NCBI RefSeq assembly: GCF_947488715.1 | Contig: NZ_CANLAG010000001.1 | Coordinates: 186,001 to 250,000, forward strand | Length of the DNA: 64,000 nucleotides | Direction of reading: 5' to 3' | DNA from: an uncultured Tateyamaria sp. | Lineage (GTDB): Bacteria > Pseudomonadota > Alphaproteobacteria > Rhodobacterales > Rhodobacteraceae | Shown here: positions 33,178-41,976 of the stretch, in pieces | How the letters are laid out: each line of letters begins with the position of its first letter | Numbering within the stretch: position 1 is the stretch's first letter | Notes under the pieces: model-generated | Told to the model about the DNA's origin: nothing | The model's input: the letters and a program-made list of their open reading frames with translations, nothing else | Databases searched by the model: none | Program-made: the position numbers and the translations under genes

Positions 33178-33941
33178 TGACCCTCGATGCGGCACCCACA
33201 GACCTGACAGGCAAGGTTGCCCTTGTCACCGGCGCTGTCGGTGGCATCGGGGCCAGTGCTGTCGCGCATTTTGCCGCGCTGGGCGCGCAGGTGTACGCGA
33301 CTGACATTGCCGACACGTTTGACGGCGACGCGACCTATCGAAGGTTCGATCTGCTGGACGATGCCCAGCTGGGCGCGTGTTGTGACTGGGTGGCCGAGAT
33401 CAAACCCGACATCCTGTTCAACAACGCTGCGATTTTCGCCATGGGCAGTGTGATCGATTCCGGTGATCTGAACCAATACGACCGTCTATTCGGGGTGAAT
33501 GTCCGGGCCTTTTACGCCGTCATGCAAGCCGCCGCGAAATCCATGGTGGCCGAGGGTAAGCCGGGATCGATCATCAACCTCGCCTCGCAGGCGGGGCACC
33601 GGGGTGAGGCGCTTGTCGCGCACTACTGTGCCACCAAGGCGGCCGTGATCAGCTATACCCAATCCGCGGCCCTTGCGCTGGCGCCACATAAGGTGCGCGT
33701 GAATGCGATCAGCCCAGGTGTGATCGACACGCCCATGTGGGGTGAGGTCGACGCGCTCTTTGCCAAGTTCGAGAATAAGGCGCCGGGCCAAAAGAAACGC
33801 GAAGTCGGCGAAGCCGTGCCCTTGGGATACATGGGTGCGCCGGACGACGTGGCGCGTGCCGCCGTTTTCCTGGCATCAGACCAATCTGCCTACATGACCG
33901 CCCAGACCATCGGTGTCGATGGCGGCAACGTGTTGAGGTAG
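33177..33941 (+). CDS. SDR-family polyol dehydrogenase (sorbitol dehydrogenase-like)
   Basis: The 254-residue short-chain dehydrogenase has TGAVGGIGASAV (about 21-32), NNAAIFAMG, the catalytic Ser in NLASQAG and YCATKAAV (Tyr/Lys about 154-158). It probably oxidises an imported hexitol such as sorbitol to fructose, as SmoS does in Rhodobacter. The ATG overlaps the smoG stop. The longer frame upstream is inside smoG and is not used. The exact polyol is inferred from the operon. Confidence 0.85.
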   Translation: MTLDAAPTDLTGKVALVTGAVGGIGASAVAHFAALGAQVYATDIADTFDGDATYRRFDLLDDAQLGACCDWVAEIKPDILFNNAAIFAMGSVIDSGDLNQYDRLFGVNVRAFYAVMQAAAKSMVAEGKPGSIINLASQAGHRGEALVAHYCATKAAVISYTQSAALALAPHKVRVNAISPGVIDTPMWGEVDALFAKFENKAPGQKKREVGEAVPLGYMGAPDDVARAAVFLASDQSAYMTAQTIGVDGGNVLR

Positions 33942-33945
33942 TCCG

Positions 33946-34839
33946 ATGTCGATCATGCAACCCGAAATCGAAATGGTCGACCGCAGCACGCGGTCCATCC
34001 GGTATCTCGAACACGGGTGGCCATCCGAGCTGTGCCGCTGGCATGCGCATGAGGAATGCGAGTTGCATTTGATTGTGGCCTCGCGCGGCAAGGCGTTTGT
34101 GGGCGACTATATCGGTGACTTCAAGGCGGGCGATCTGTTCATGACCGGGCCAAACCTGCCGCACAATTGGGTGACGGATCAGGTGTGGTCCGAACCGCTG
34201 GCCACGCGCGACATGCTGGTGCAGTTCAGCCATGAAAGCGTCGAAAAGCTGGCCGAAGGGTTCCCTGAGTTTTCGCAGGTGCTGAACATCCTGCAGATGT
34301 CTCAATCGGGCATTCAGTTCGAGGGTTTCAACCCGACGTTTGCCCGCGGCCACATGGAGGCAATCCGGGACAGCAAAGGTGCAGAGCGGATTCTGTCCTT
34401 TGTCCGGTTCCTTGTGCGCCTGAACGAGCATGCGGAAAAGAAAATCCTGTCTGCGGCCAAGTTGATCCAGCCGCAAGGCGGCAGCAAACACGCCCGCATC
34501 GGGCAGGTCATCGACCACGTGATCAAGAATTTCCGCGAAGAGATTTCCGTGGCGCAGGCGTCTGAATTGGCGGGCATGACGCAGGCTACGTTCAGCCGGA
34601 ATTTTCAGGCTGTCACTGGCCATGGATTTGTTGATTTCGTCAACCGAGTGCGTATCGGTCAAGCCTGTGGGATGCTCTATGCGTCCGACGATCAGGTGAC
34701 AGCCATCTGCCACAAGGCAGGGTTCAAGAACCTTGCAAACTTCAACCGGCATTTCCTCAAACTCAAAGGCATGACCCCGTCGGAGTACCGGGATACGGCC
34801 CGCAAGGACCTTGCCCCAGCGATGGGTTCCACATCATGA
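33946..34839 (+). CDS. AraC-family transcriptional regulator
   Basis: The 297-residue regulator has an N-terminal cupin-like sensor (CRWHAHEECELHLIVASRGKAFVGDYIGDFKAGDLFMTGPNLPHNW, about 28-72) and a C-terminal double helix-turn-helix (ISVAQASELAGMTQATFSRNFQAVTGHGFVDFVNRVRIGQACGML...FKNLANFNRHFLKLKGMTPSEYR). It lies inside the polyol operon and overlaps the mannitol dehydrogenase gene by 4 bp, so it likely activates the operon in response to a polyol bound by its sensor domain. Confidence 0.92.
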   Translation: MSIMQPEIEMVDRSTRSIRYLEHGWPSELCRWHAHEECELHLIVASRGKAFVGDYIGDFKAGDLFMTGPNLPHNWVTDQVWSEPLATRDMLVQFSHESVEKLAEGFPEFSQVLNILQMSQSGIQFEGFNPTFARGHMEAIRDSKGAERILSFVRFLVRLNEHAEKKILSAAKLIQPQGGSKHARIGQVIDHVIKNFREEISVAQASELAGMTQATFSRNFQAVTGHGFVDFVNRVRIGQACGMLYASDDQVTAICHKAGFKNLANFNRHFLKLKGMTPSEYRDTARKDLAPAMGSTS

Positions 34840-36257
34840 ACAGCGCGGCAAAAACACATATCGCGGCGACGCGTTACGATCGGGCCGCATGCGCGGTTGG
34901 GGTCGTACATCTGGGGTTTGGGGCGTTTCATCGGGCGCATCAGGCGGTCTATCTGGATGACTATATTGACCAGACAGGCGACGTGCGTTGGGGGATCGCG
35001 GCGGTCAACCTGCGTGGGTCCGAGACCCGGCAATTTGAAACCGCCGTGGCGGACATCACCCGCAATGACGGCTATTTCCTGAAATCGGTTTCGCCCGAAG
35101 GTCAGATTGACCTGCGCAAAGTGCGCAGTCACGTCGCCTTTTCGGATTGGAGCGTGGATTCGGATGCGGCCGAGGCTCTGTTGTCGGGGTCTTCTGTTCA
35201 CCTTGTGACGATCACCGTGACGGAAAGCGGGTATTACACGGACCCGAACGGTGATCTGAGCACGTCAGACCCGATTATTGCGCGTGAAATTGCCGGTGGA
35301 TCGCCCGAGAGCGTGTACGGCTTCCTGCGAGCGGCGTTGCACAAACGTGTAGCGAGCGGCGCCAATCCCCTGACCATCGCGTGTTGCGACAACATCCGGC
35401 AGAACGGCAAGATGTTGCGCCGCAATCTGTTGGCCTATCTCGAAGCCTGCGGAGACCACACGCTCGCGGCCTGGGTGGGAACAGATGTGGCGTTTCCCTG
35501 TTCGATGGTTGATCGGATTACACCGCGCAGCCCCTCCGAGTTGAGCGATGAATTGACCGCATTGACTGGTTCGCTGGTTGCCTCGCCGATCATGGCCGAA
35601 GACTTCATTCAGTGGGTGCTGCAAGACACAGCCGCCGGAGACATGCCTGATCTGGCGCAGGCGGGCGTTACGGTTACGGACGATGTGGACCCCTACGAAG
35701 AAACAAAGATCCGCGTTCTAAACGGTGGCCATACGGCGTTGGCCTATCTCGCGGCGCTTGAGGGTGTTGAAACCTTTGACGCGGCGATGCGTGTCCCGCA
35801 TCTGAACGCCCACTTCCATGATTTCGAAACGCACGAAGTCTTGCGGGCGATCACATTGGACCTGCCATTTTCCAAGGGGGACTATCTGGTCAAGATTGCG
35901 CGCCGATTTGGCAATCGTGCCATTGGCGACACTGTCGCACGTATCTGTGCCGATGGTATGGCCAAGTTCCCGATTTTCATTCGTCCGACGCTGGCTGGAT
36001 GTCTTGAACAGGGGGTCATGCCGACACATGCCATCCAAAGTATCGCAGGTTGGTATGTGTTTGCGCGGCACGTCGCGGCCGGCAAGATTCCATTTGATTA
36101 CGTTGAACCCAGTTGGGACGATCTGGCAGCCATGCTTGGTTCCGACAGCTTTGTGACAAGCCACCGCCTATGGGGTGACTTGCCCGAAACATATCCTGAA
36201 TTTGCCGCGGTTTTGCGGCATGAGATCACAGAATTGGAGGCGAAATGGCCGGTCTGA
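34836..36257 (+). CDS. mtlK: Mannitol 2-dehydrogenase
   Basis: The 473-residue polyol-specific long-chain dehydrogenase oxidises D-mannitol to D-fructose with NAD+. VVHLGFGAFHRAHQAVYLDD (about 22-41) is the N-terminal cofactor region. The catalytic Lys-Asn-His set lies in KIRVLNGGHTALAYLAAL (about 291-308). No sugar kinase gene is in this operon, so fructose must be phosphorylated by an enzyme encoded elsewhere. The gene overlaps the ATPase gene at its end by 13 bp. Confidence 0.94.
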   Translation: MNSAAKTHIAATRYDRAACAVGVVHLGFGAFHRAHQAVYLDDYIDQTGDVRWGIAAVNLRGSETRQFETAVADITRNDGYFLKSVSPEGQIDLRKVRSHVAFSDWSVDSDAAEALLSGSSVHLVTITVTESGYYTDPNGDLSTSDPIIAREIAGGSPESVYGFLRAALHKRVASGANPLTIACCDNIRQNGKMLRRNLLAYLEACGDHTLAAWVGTDVAFPCSMVDRITPRSPSELSDELTALTGSLVASPIMAEDFIQWVLQDTAAGDMPDLAQAGVTVTDDVDPYEETKIRVLNGGHTALAYLAALEGVETFDAAMRVPHLNAHFHDFETHEVLRAITLDLPFSKGDYLVKIARRFGNRAIGDTVARICADGMAKFPIFIRPTLAGCLEQGVMPTHAIQSIAGWYVFARHVAAGKIPFDYVEPSWDDLAAMLGSDSFVTSHRLWGDLPETYPEFAAVLRHEITELEAKWPV

Positions 36258-37279
36258 CACTGCGCGATGTGCGCAAGAGCTATGGTGCAACCCAGGTGAT
36301 GCACGGTGTCGATCTCGACATCGACGACGGTGAATTTGTGGTCTTTGTCGGCCCATCCGGGTGCGGAAAGTCGACACTGTTGCGCATGATTGCAGGCCTT
36401 GAGGATATCTCCGGCGGCACCGTTGCCATCGGGGATCGAGAGGTCAACGACGTGGCAGCATCCAAGCGCGGCGTTGCGATGGTGTTCCAGACGTACGCCT
36501 TGTATCCGCACATGACGGTCTACAAGAACATGGCGTTCGGTCTGCGGCAGGCCAAGACAGCCGAAGCCGAAATCGACCGCCGGGTCAAAGACGCTGCTGA
36601 AATCCTGCAAATCACCGACTACCTAGATCGCAGCCCGCGCAACTTGTCTGGCGGACAACGTCAACGTGTTGCGATTGGGCGGGCGATTGTGCGCGACCCG
36701 CAGGTGTTTCTGTTTGACGAACCGCTGTCCAACCTGGACGCAGCGCTGCGTGTTCAGACACGTCTGGAGATTGCGCGCCTGCACGAGCGTCTGAAAACCA
36801 CCATGATCTATGTGACCCACGATCAGGTTGAGGCAATGACGCTGGCCGACAAGATTGTCGTGTTGCGAGACGGGCGGATTGAACAGGTTGGGTCGCCGAT
36901 TGAACTCTATGATCGGCCAGCCAACGCGTTTGTCGCGCAGTTCATTGGCAGCCCCAAAATGAACTTCTTTTCTAGCGAGGATCTGACTGGTTCCGTCAGC
37001 ACGGTGCTGGGACGGACGTTGGGTGCGGATGAACAGGTTGGGATGCGTCCCGAACACCTGACCGTCACGGACGCGGACAGCGCTGTGGTGCACGGTAAGT
37101 TGGAACTGGTGGAAAACCTTGGCGAATATGCCCTGGTGCACCTGACCACGCCAACCGGTCACGACTTTATCGCGAAAACGGAAAAACCGCCTGCAGTGGA
37201 CAAAGGTGCCACCATCGGTTTCACCATTCAGCCCGATCTGGTGCATGTGTTCAACAAGGCCACTGGTCTGCGGATCTAA
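36245..37279 (+). CDS. smoK: Polyol ABC transporter ATPase (MalK/SmoK type)
   Basis: The 344-residue ATPase has Walker A GPSGCGKSTLLRM (about 36-48), the signature NLSGGQRQRVAIGRAI and Walker B VFLFDEPLSNLD, then a C-terminal TOBE regulatory domain (VGMRPEHLTVTDAD and beyond), as in MalK/UgpC/SmoK. It energises the smoEFG importer. The last gene of the operon is followed by a clear terminator. Confidence 0.95.
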   Translation: MAGLTLRDVRKSYGATQVMHGVDLDIDDGEFVVFVGPSGCGKSTLLRMIAGLEDISGGTVAIGDREVNDVAASKRGVAMVFQTYALYPHMTVYKNMAFGLRQAKTAEAEIDRRVKDAAEILQITDYLDRSPRNLSGGQRQRVAIGRAIVRDPQVFLFDEPLSNLDAALRVQTRLEIARLHERLKTTMIYVTHDQVEAMTLADKIVVLRDGRIEQVGSPIELYDRPANAFVAQFIGSPKMNFFSSEDLTGSVSTVLGRTLGADEQVGMRPEHLTVTDADSAVVHGKLELVENLGEYALVHLTTPTGHDFIAKTEKPPAVDKGATIGFTIQPDLVHVFNKATGLRI

Positions 37280-37312
37280 GCCCCTGATTTTTCAGTGTTG
37301 ATGCTGAAAAGC

Positions 37313-37348
37313 AAAAGGCCGGGCGCGTTCAGTGCACCCGGCCTTTTT
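37313..37348 (+). terminator. Terminator of the polyol operon
   Basis: AAAAGGCCGGG pairs with CCCGGCCTTTTT around an inner GCGC/GTGC part and a short loop. The stem ends in a T run. It lies 34 bp after the ATPase stop codon. The A-run/T-run symmetry means it could also serve the convergent SDR gene. Confidence 0.88.
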
Positions 37349-37391
37349 CATTTCTGTTCGACATGGTGCATGTCGTAATCGCCATTGGCAG

Positions 37392-38153
37392 CTACAGGTG
37401 TTGGCCGCCATTGATCGGGATTTCAGCACCGTTGATGTAGGACGACTTGGCGCTGCACAAAAAGCTGACGACTTCGGCGACTTCTTGTGGGTTGCCGAGC
37501 CGCTTCATCGGCACGTCACGCTCAACCATTTCCTCGGTGCCGGGGGACAGGATCGACGTGGCGATTTCGCCGGGTGAGACGGCGTTGACGCGCACGTTTC
37601 GGTCTGCGAGCTCATAGGCCAGTTCACGTGTCAGCGCGGATAGTGCCGCCTTGGACACGGCATAGGCCGCCCCGGCAAAGGGGTGTACCTGTGTCCCGGC
37701 GATCGAGCTGATGTTTACGATGGACCCCTGCGCTTGTTCCAGCGGATCAAGCAATTCTTGCGTGAGCAGCAGGGGTGCAATCAGGTTGATCATCTGCACC
37801 CGCTGGAACGTCTCGAGCGTCGTGGCGGTTGCGCTGAGGCGCCCACCGTCTGCGGTTTTTGGCGAGATGCCAGCATTGTTTACCAGTGCTTTCAAACCGC
37901 GTCCTGCCAATTGGCGGTGTAAGGACTTGGCCGCAGCGCGGATCGACGCCTTGTCGCTCAGATCGACCTCGATGTGTTTTACAATACCCTCGGCCCATGG
38001 GCACACTTCGGAGAATGGCGTGCGGGCAAGGGTAAAGACCTCCCACCCCGAGGTGTGAAACTCTTTGACGATCTCGTGGCCGATGCCACGGCTCGCCCCG
38101 GTGACGGCGACAGACGGTTTTTGATACGGGCTGTTTTCTGCGGCTTTGGTCAT
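37392..38153 (-). CDS. SDR-family oxidoreductase
   Basis: The 253-residue short-chain dehydrogenase has VTGASRGIGHEIV (about 17-29), NNAGISP, a catalytic Ser in SSIAGT and YAVSK (Tyr/Lys about 163-167), ending in EIPINGGQHL. It converges on the polyol operon but is transcribed alone, with AGAGG upstream of its ATG at 38153. The TetR gene next door (38295) is on the same strand, 140 bp upstream, and may control it. The substrate is unknown. Confidence 0.88.
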   Translation of the reverse strand: MTKAAENSPYQKPSVAVTGASRGIGHEIVKEFHTSGWEVFTLARTPFSEVCPWAEGIVKHIEVDLSDKASIRAAAKSLHRQLAGRGLKALVNNAGISPKTADGGRLSATATTLETFQRVQMINLIAPLLLTQELLDPLEQAQGSIVNISSIAGTQVHPFAGAAYAVSKAALSALTRELAYELADRNVRVNAVSPGEIATSILSPGTEEMVERDVPMKRLGNPQEVAEVVSFLCSAKSSYINGAEIPINGGQHL

Positions 38154-38294
38154 TAGAGCCTCTGTTTGGGTTGCGTCGCGCTATGCGGTCACTCTTTTCG
38201 CGGCCACGGCTTCTGTTACGAAGGTAGCGCCATTTCGCGGAAGAACACTCTGGATGTCTTTGTGTGCGAGTTTTGCAGTTGTTTTCCAGCCGCT

Positions 38295-38855
38295 CTAGTT
38301 TGCGCGCAGGAAGGCCAGAATGGTTTTGCGGAAATCGATGACGTTCTGCTTGTTGTCCTCGAGCTTCCTTTTCAGGATGGACCCCTCCAGCGCGGTCACA
38401 ACGAACTCGCCAAGGGTTCTGGCAGGTTGGTCGTCGCGGATGCTTCCATCCTTTTGACCCAGTGAAATGCACGCCGCGACATCTGAAATCCAACTGCCAT
38501 AGACGGTTTTCAATGCATCGCGGAACTGTGGTTCGTTCGCCATTTCGCTTGTGAAATTTCCAACAAGGCAGCCAGATTGGGTCACGGTAAATGCGGCCAG
38601 GTGAGCCTCGATGCGCTCAAGCGGGTTTAAAGATGTATCGTTGAGGATGGCACGTACGTCTTCTGTCCGGTGCCAATAGGCATCCAACACCGCAAGGCCC
38701 AGTTCGTCCTTGCTTTTGAAGTGGTTGTAGAACGATCCCTTGGGCACGCCTGCATGATCCACGACCGTTTGCACGCCGCTCGCGTGGTAGCCAAATTCGT
38801 GGAAAACGGCTAACCCGGATTCGACGATTTTTTCTTTGTGGCTTGGTCTTGGCAT
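38295..38855 (-). CDS. TetR-family regulator (NemR/AcuR-like)
   Basis: The 186-residue protein has the helix-turn-helix HEFGYHASGVQTVVDHAGVPKGSFYNHFKSKDELGLAVL, the PKGSFYNHFxSKDEL form seen in electrophile-sensing TetR proteins such as NemR. Cysteines occur at TQSGCLVGNF and DVAACISLG and could sense electrophiles. The start MPRPSHKEKIVESG at 38855 is chosen; the longer frame adds an unlikely tail. An imperfect inverted repeat at 38916-38930 lies upstream and overlaps the end of the neighbouring reductase gene. Confidence 0.88.
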   Translation of the reverse strand: MPRPSHKEKIVESGLAVFHEFGYHASGVQTVVDHAGVPKGSFYNHFKSKDELGLAVLDAYWHRTEDVRAILNDTSLNPLERIEAHLAAFTVTQSGCLVGNFTSEMANEPQFRDALKTVYGSWISDVAACISLGQKDGSIRDDQPARTLGEFVVTALEGSILKRKLEDNKQNVIDFRKTILAFLRAN

Positions 38856-38915
38856 CAGTCGCTGCTTTCTGGTGGGTTGGTGTGGGCAAGAGGTCACCCA
38901 CACCGGTTTTTCATC

Positions 38916-38930
38916 TACACTGTCTGTCTA
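38916..38930. promoter_or_regulatory. Candidate operator upstream of the NemR-like tetR gene
   Basis: TACACTGTCTGTCTA is an imperfect 15-bp inverted repeat (10 of 15 positions symmetric) about 60 bp upstream of the TetR start, overlapping the stop codon of the reductase gene. It fits an autoregulatory site but the symmetry is weak. Confidence 0.3.
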
Positions 38931-39878
38931 TGAAGTGACGAGAACAATTTTCCCGGTGCGCCCGCCTGCTTCGATGAGGCGATGCGCCTCTGCGGCTTTT
39001 TCCAGCGGCAATGTTTGTTCGACCACCGGTTTGAGCAGACCGCGCGCTGTCAGCGAGGCCAGCTTGGCGAGGCGGTCAGCACTTGGCGTCAAAAAGACCA
39101 AGTGGATCTCGGCATTGAAGCCCCAACCGTCATACAGGCTTTGCGGGTTTGGTTGATCCACGATGCTGACCACACGTCCGCCAGGGGCCAGAAGGCCAAG
39201 CGATTTTTGGATCGTGTCGCCGCCGGCGAGGTCAATGATGACGTCGTAGCCGCCATTTGAATGGGTGGCGAGTTGGTCCCACGCGTTAGGATCGCGATAG
39301 TTGATTGTCGTATCAGCGCCGAGGCTTTGCACGAGGTCCTGCACGTCCGCGCGGCTTGTGGCGACGACCTCTGCACCTGTCAGGCGACCGATTTGAACGG
39401 CAAAGAGGCCAACACCGCCCGACGCACCATGGATCAGGACGCGGTCACCGGCTTGCAGGCGCCCGCGTTCGATCAGGCAGACCCAAGCGGTGCTTGCCGC
39501 GATTGGCAGAGCAGCCGCGTCAACAAACGACAGATCTTTGGGTTTCTTGGCAATCAGCTGCGCTTGCTCGACGTGGTACTCGGCGTATCCGCCTTCGTTG
39601 GATAGAACGCGCGTGCTGTAAAACACGTCATCGCCCACGGCAAGCGTATCTACACCCTCGCCAATGGCGACGACCGTACCGGACACGTCCACGCCCAGTT
39701 TGTGAGGTGTGGGCATATAGGCTGCGTAGTCACCGCGGCGCACCTGGGCGTCGAATGGGTTGACGGCAGCGGCCTCTACTTTGACCAAAACCTCGCCAAC
39801 ACCGGGTGTGGGCTGTGGCACGTCCGTGAGTTCGAGGACCTCTGGCCCTCCGTTCTGATTTACGACGATAGCGCGCAT
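38928..39878 (-). CDS. Zinc-independent NADP-dependent oxidoreductase (quinone oxidoreductase-like MDR)
   Basis: The 316-residue medium-chain dehydrogenase/reductase begins MRAIVVNQNGGPEVLELTDVPQPTPGVGEVLVKVEAAAVNP, the standard QOR start. It has the NADP-binding VLIHGASGGVGLFAVQIGRLTGAEVVATSRA (about 147-177) and lacks the cysteine zinc ligands. Family members reduce quinones or alpha,beta-unsaturated carbonyls. It lies upstream of the NemR-like TetR gene on the same strand, consistent with electrophile detoxification. Confidence 0.9.
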   Translation of the reverse strand: MRAIVVNQNGGPEVLELTDVPQPTPGVGEVLVKVEAAAVNPFDAQVRRGDYAAYMPTPHKLGVDVSGTVVAIGEGVDTLAVGDDVFYSTRVLSNEGGYAEYHVEQAQLIAKKPKDLSFVDAAALPIAASTAWVCLIERGRLQAGDRVLIHGASGGVGLFAVQIGRLTGAEVVATSRADVQDLVQSLGADTTINYRDPNAWDQLATHSNGGYDVIIDLAGGDTIQKSLGLLAPGGRVVSIVDQPNPQSLYDGWGFNAEIHLVFLTPSADRLAKLASLTARGLLKPVVEQTLPLEKAAEAHRLIEAGGRTGKIVLVTS

Positions 39879-39918
39879 TTCTAAATTCCGTGATTAGAAT
39901 GGGAGGGGGGAGGAGGAC

Positions 39919-39941
39919 GGGTGCCGATCTTGTCGGCACCC
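39919..39941 (-). terminator. Hairpin after the Tat-exported metallo-hydrolase gene
   Basis: GGGTGCCGA pairs with TCGGCACCC, a perfect 9-bp stem with a 5-nt loop, 19 bp past the stop codon of the minus-strand MBL gene at 39960. No T-tract is visible in that direction, so termination strength is uncertain. Confidence 0.55.
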
Positions 39942-39959
39942 GTTTGGTATTGGCCGTTA

Positions 39960-40958
39960 TCAGGTGGCGTAACGCCATTCTTCTGGCACCCAGGCATAGG
40001 ATCCATCCGCGCGGCGGTCGACATAGCCAAAGGACGGGAATGGCAAGTGCGTTGCGGTCACCAAGGTGCGTTCATTGGCGGCGACGTCAAAGACCGTGCG
40101 CCGGGACTTTTTGCCGTCTTCCGCGTTCGTGTCCCAGATCGCCGAAGCGTCGGGGTTTGCAAACTGGATGGCCGCGCTGATGACGGCGTCGCCGATGATC
40201 AGAAGCGTTTCACCCGCGCTTTCGATGCGGTAGCCGGTGTGACCCGGTGTGTGGCCCGGCAGCGGGAATGCAGAGATACCGTCGCCCAGGTCCTTTTCAC
40301 CTTTGAACGTGGTGATGCGGCCGTTGAACGCGCTTTTCCATTGGCGCGCAACGTCGAACCAGGGTTTCGAGATTTCGACGGCCTGTGCTTGGGCGGCTTC
40401 GCTGGTCCAGAAGTCGAGGTCGGCTTCGTCCACAAAGATTTCGCCGTTCGGAATGGTCACGCTGCCTTCTGCGGTGAAGAGGCCCGCGATGTGGTCGGGG
40501 TGAACGTGCGTGATCAAGACCTGATCAATGTCTTCGGGTTGTACCCCGATCGAGGCCAGGTTGCTTGGCAGCAAGCCTGCGTTTGGACCAAAGAGATCGC
40601 GCGCGCCGCTGTCGACGAGGATCAGCTTGTCACCTGTGTTGATCAGGTAGGCATTGACGCCGTTGCGAATGGAGCCGGCCGGTTGAAAGGCATCCGCGAG
40701 ATAGCCGTCGGCCTGTTCGGGGCTGACGTTTGCCCAGATTTGGTGCGGAAGGTCGACATACCCGTCGCCTAGAACTGTGATTTCGTAGTTGCCCAGCTTG
40801 CGGCGGTACACCAGCGGCGTTTGGGTTCCGACAAGCGGTGTGGCTGCGCTGGCGGGCACAACAAGAGAGGACGTTGCGGCAGCGCCGCCGACAACTGCAG
40901 TTGCGGCTGTTGACAGGAATGCACGCCGGTTGGGGTGGTTTTGGGATGAGTCTGACAT
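39960..40958 (-). CDS. Tat-exported MBL-fold metallo-hydrolase
   Basis: The 332-residue protein has a twin-arginine leader (NRRAFLSTAATAVVGGAAATSSLVVPASAA, about 10-39), so it is folded with its metals before export to the periplasm. The mature domain has ITHVHPDHIAGL (metal site 1), LPGHTPGHTGYRI and IIGDAVIS (bridging Asp), and a final ATHLPFPSFGYV histidine. It resembles quorum-lactonase or SoxH-like proteins but the substrate is not predictable. AGGA precedes the ATG at 40958. Confidence 0.9.
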   Translation of the reverse strand: MSDSSQNHPNRRAFLSTAATAVVGGAAATSSLVVPASAATPLVGTQTPLVYRRKLGNYEITVLGDGYVDLPHQIWANVSPEQADGYLADAFQPAGSIRNGVNAYLINTGDKLILVDSGARDLFGPNAGLLPSNLASIGVQPEDIDQVLITHVHPDHIAGLFTAEGSVTIPNGEIFVDEADLDFWTSEAAQAQAVEISKPWFDVARQWKSAFNGRITTFKGEKDLGDGISAFPLPGHTPGHTGYRIESAGETLLIIGDAVISAAIQFANPDASAIWDTNAEDGKKSRRTVFDVAANERTLVTATHLPFPSFGYVDRRADGSYAWVPEEWRYAT

Positions 40959-41461
40959 GGGTGGTCCTATGGTTTGAGTTGAGAAGGAATCTCGCTGTGG
41001 AATGTAAATATGACCGGTCGTCTTAAATTGCAATTATGAAAAGATGATATGGGTTGTAACGCTTTCGTGAGCAGGAAATAGTAAATTAAAACAGTACAAT
41101 AGATGGGTATTGGTTCAAACTGTGAGGTGTCGGTGTAGAGAATATCGGCTTCGAGTTTTTCCAATTTTTGCGAGCCCCCATGGCTTGCAATGTCGTTCAT
41201 CACCAATGTTGGAAGAAATTTATCGCGTCAAACGGTCCAATTTTCGGGCATCGTAGTTGCACGCGCTTGGACGTTGACTGCTAGAAGGGATGACCTGCGA
41301 ATGAATATAGGGGCGTCATATTTCGAGGGAGTACCGGTTTGCCATAGCATCGAGGGTTGCTGGTACAAATATGCGGTGAAGTGGCCCATCACCGCACTGT
41401 AGATCGCGCATTCAATCGCTCAGATGGCGAGGCGGCAGAGACAAATGATGAGCCAAGCCGA
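40959..41461. other. AT-richer intergenic region without a recognised gene
   Basis: These 503 bp between the MBL gene and a small membrane-protein gene are AT-richer than the flanks. A minus-strand frame whose start is near 41206 begins VMNDIASHGGSQKLEKLEADILYTD in protein-like sequence and then becomes low-complexity hydrophobic. A plus-strand frame at 41190-41402 has no ribosome site. Neither matches a family I know. A decayed gene is possible. Confidence 0.4.
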
Positions 41462-41872
41462 CTACAAGGGTGCAACAGCCAGGGGTGTTCGGTCGCCCGC
41501 GAAGTAGCGGATGGTATCCACATAATCGAACACCAGTGACACCATGATCGTCGCAAAAATCACGCCCATGATGATGCGAGGTGGGCGAGGAACGCTCGGT
41601 GCGCGCATCTTGAGCGCGAGGTGAATGGCAAGCGGCGTCCATGCGATGATGTGAGCCAAGCCGAGCAATTTGACGTAGCCAAGTTGCTGATACAGGAACA
41701 TGATCCCGCCGATGCTGATTGCGCTGGCGAAGACAGAAAGAAGCGCGGTCAGCCGCGTCGATTTCCAAAAGGCCAGCGTCAATGGCAATACAACCGCGCC
41801 AAGCAGCAAGATGTTTGTCCAAATGACAACCCAAGCCGGGGCGTGCGCGGCCATTGCTTCGTTGAATGTCAT
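41462..41872 (-). CDS. Small four-helix membrane protein
   Basis: The 136-residue protein has four predicted membrane helices (about residues 13-33, 39-58, 64-82 and 99-118). I recognise no domain. It starts MTFNEAMAAHAPAWVV at the ATG at 41872. It lies downstream of the AhpD-like gene on the same strand with a gap of about 100 bp, so it may belong to the TetR-controlled operon that starts at 43087. Confidence 0.65.
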   Translation of the reverse strand: MTFNEAMAAHAPAWVVIWTNILLLGAVVLPLTLAFWKSTRLTALLSVFASAISIGGIMFLYQQLGYVKLLGLAHIIAWTPLAIHLALKMRAPSVPRPPRIIMGVIFATIMVSLVFDYVDTIRYFAGDRTPLAVAPL

Positions 41873-41976
41873 GTCTAATTCCGTTTCTTGAGTACGTTTT
41901 CCAGCGGGGACGTGTGTGCCGTAACGTTGGATAAAGCGCCCTGCGCGAAGGTGAGATCGCGCAGGGCATATAGAGT

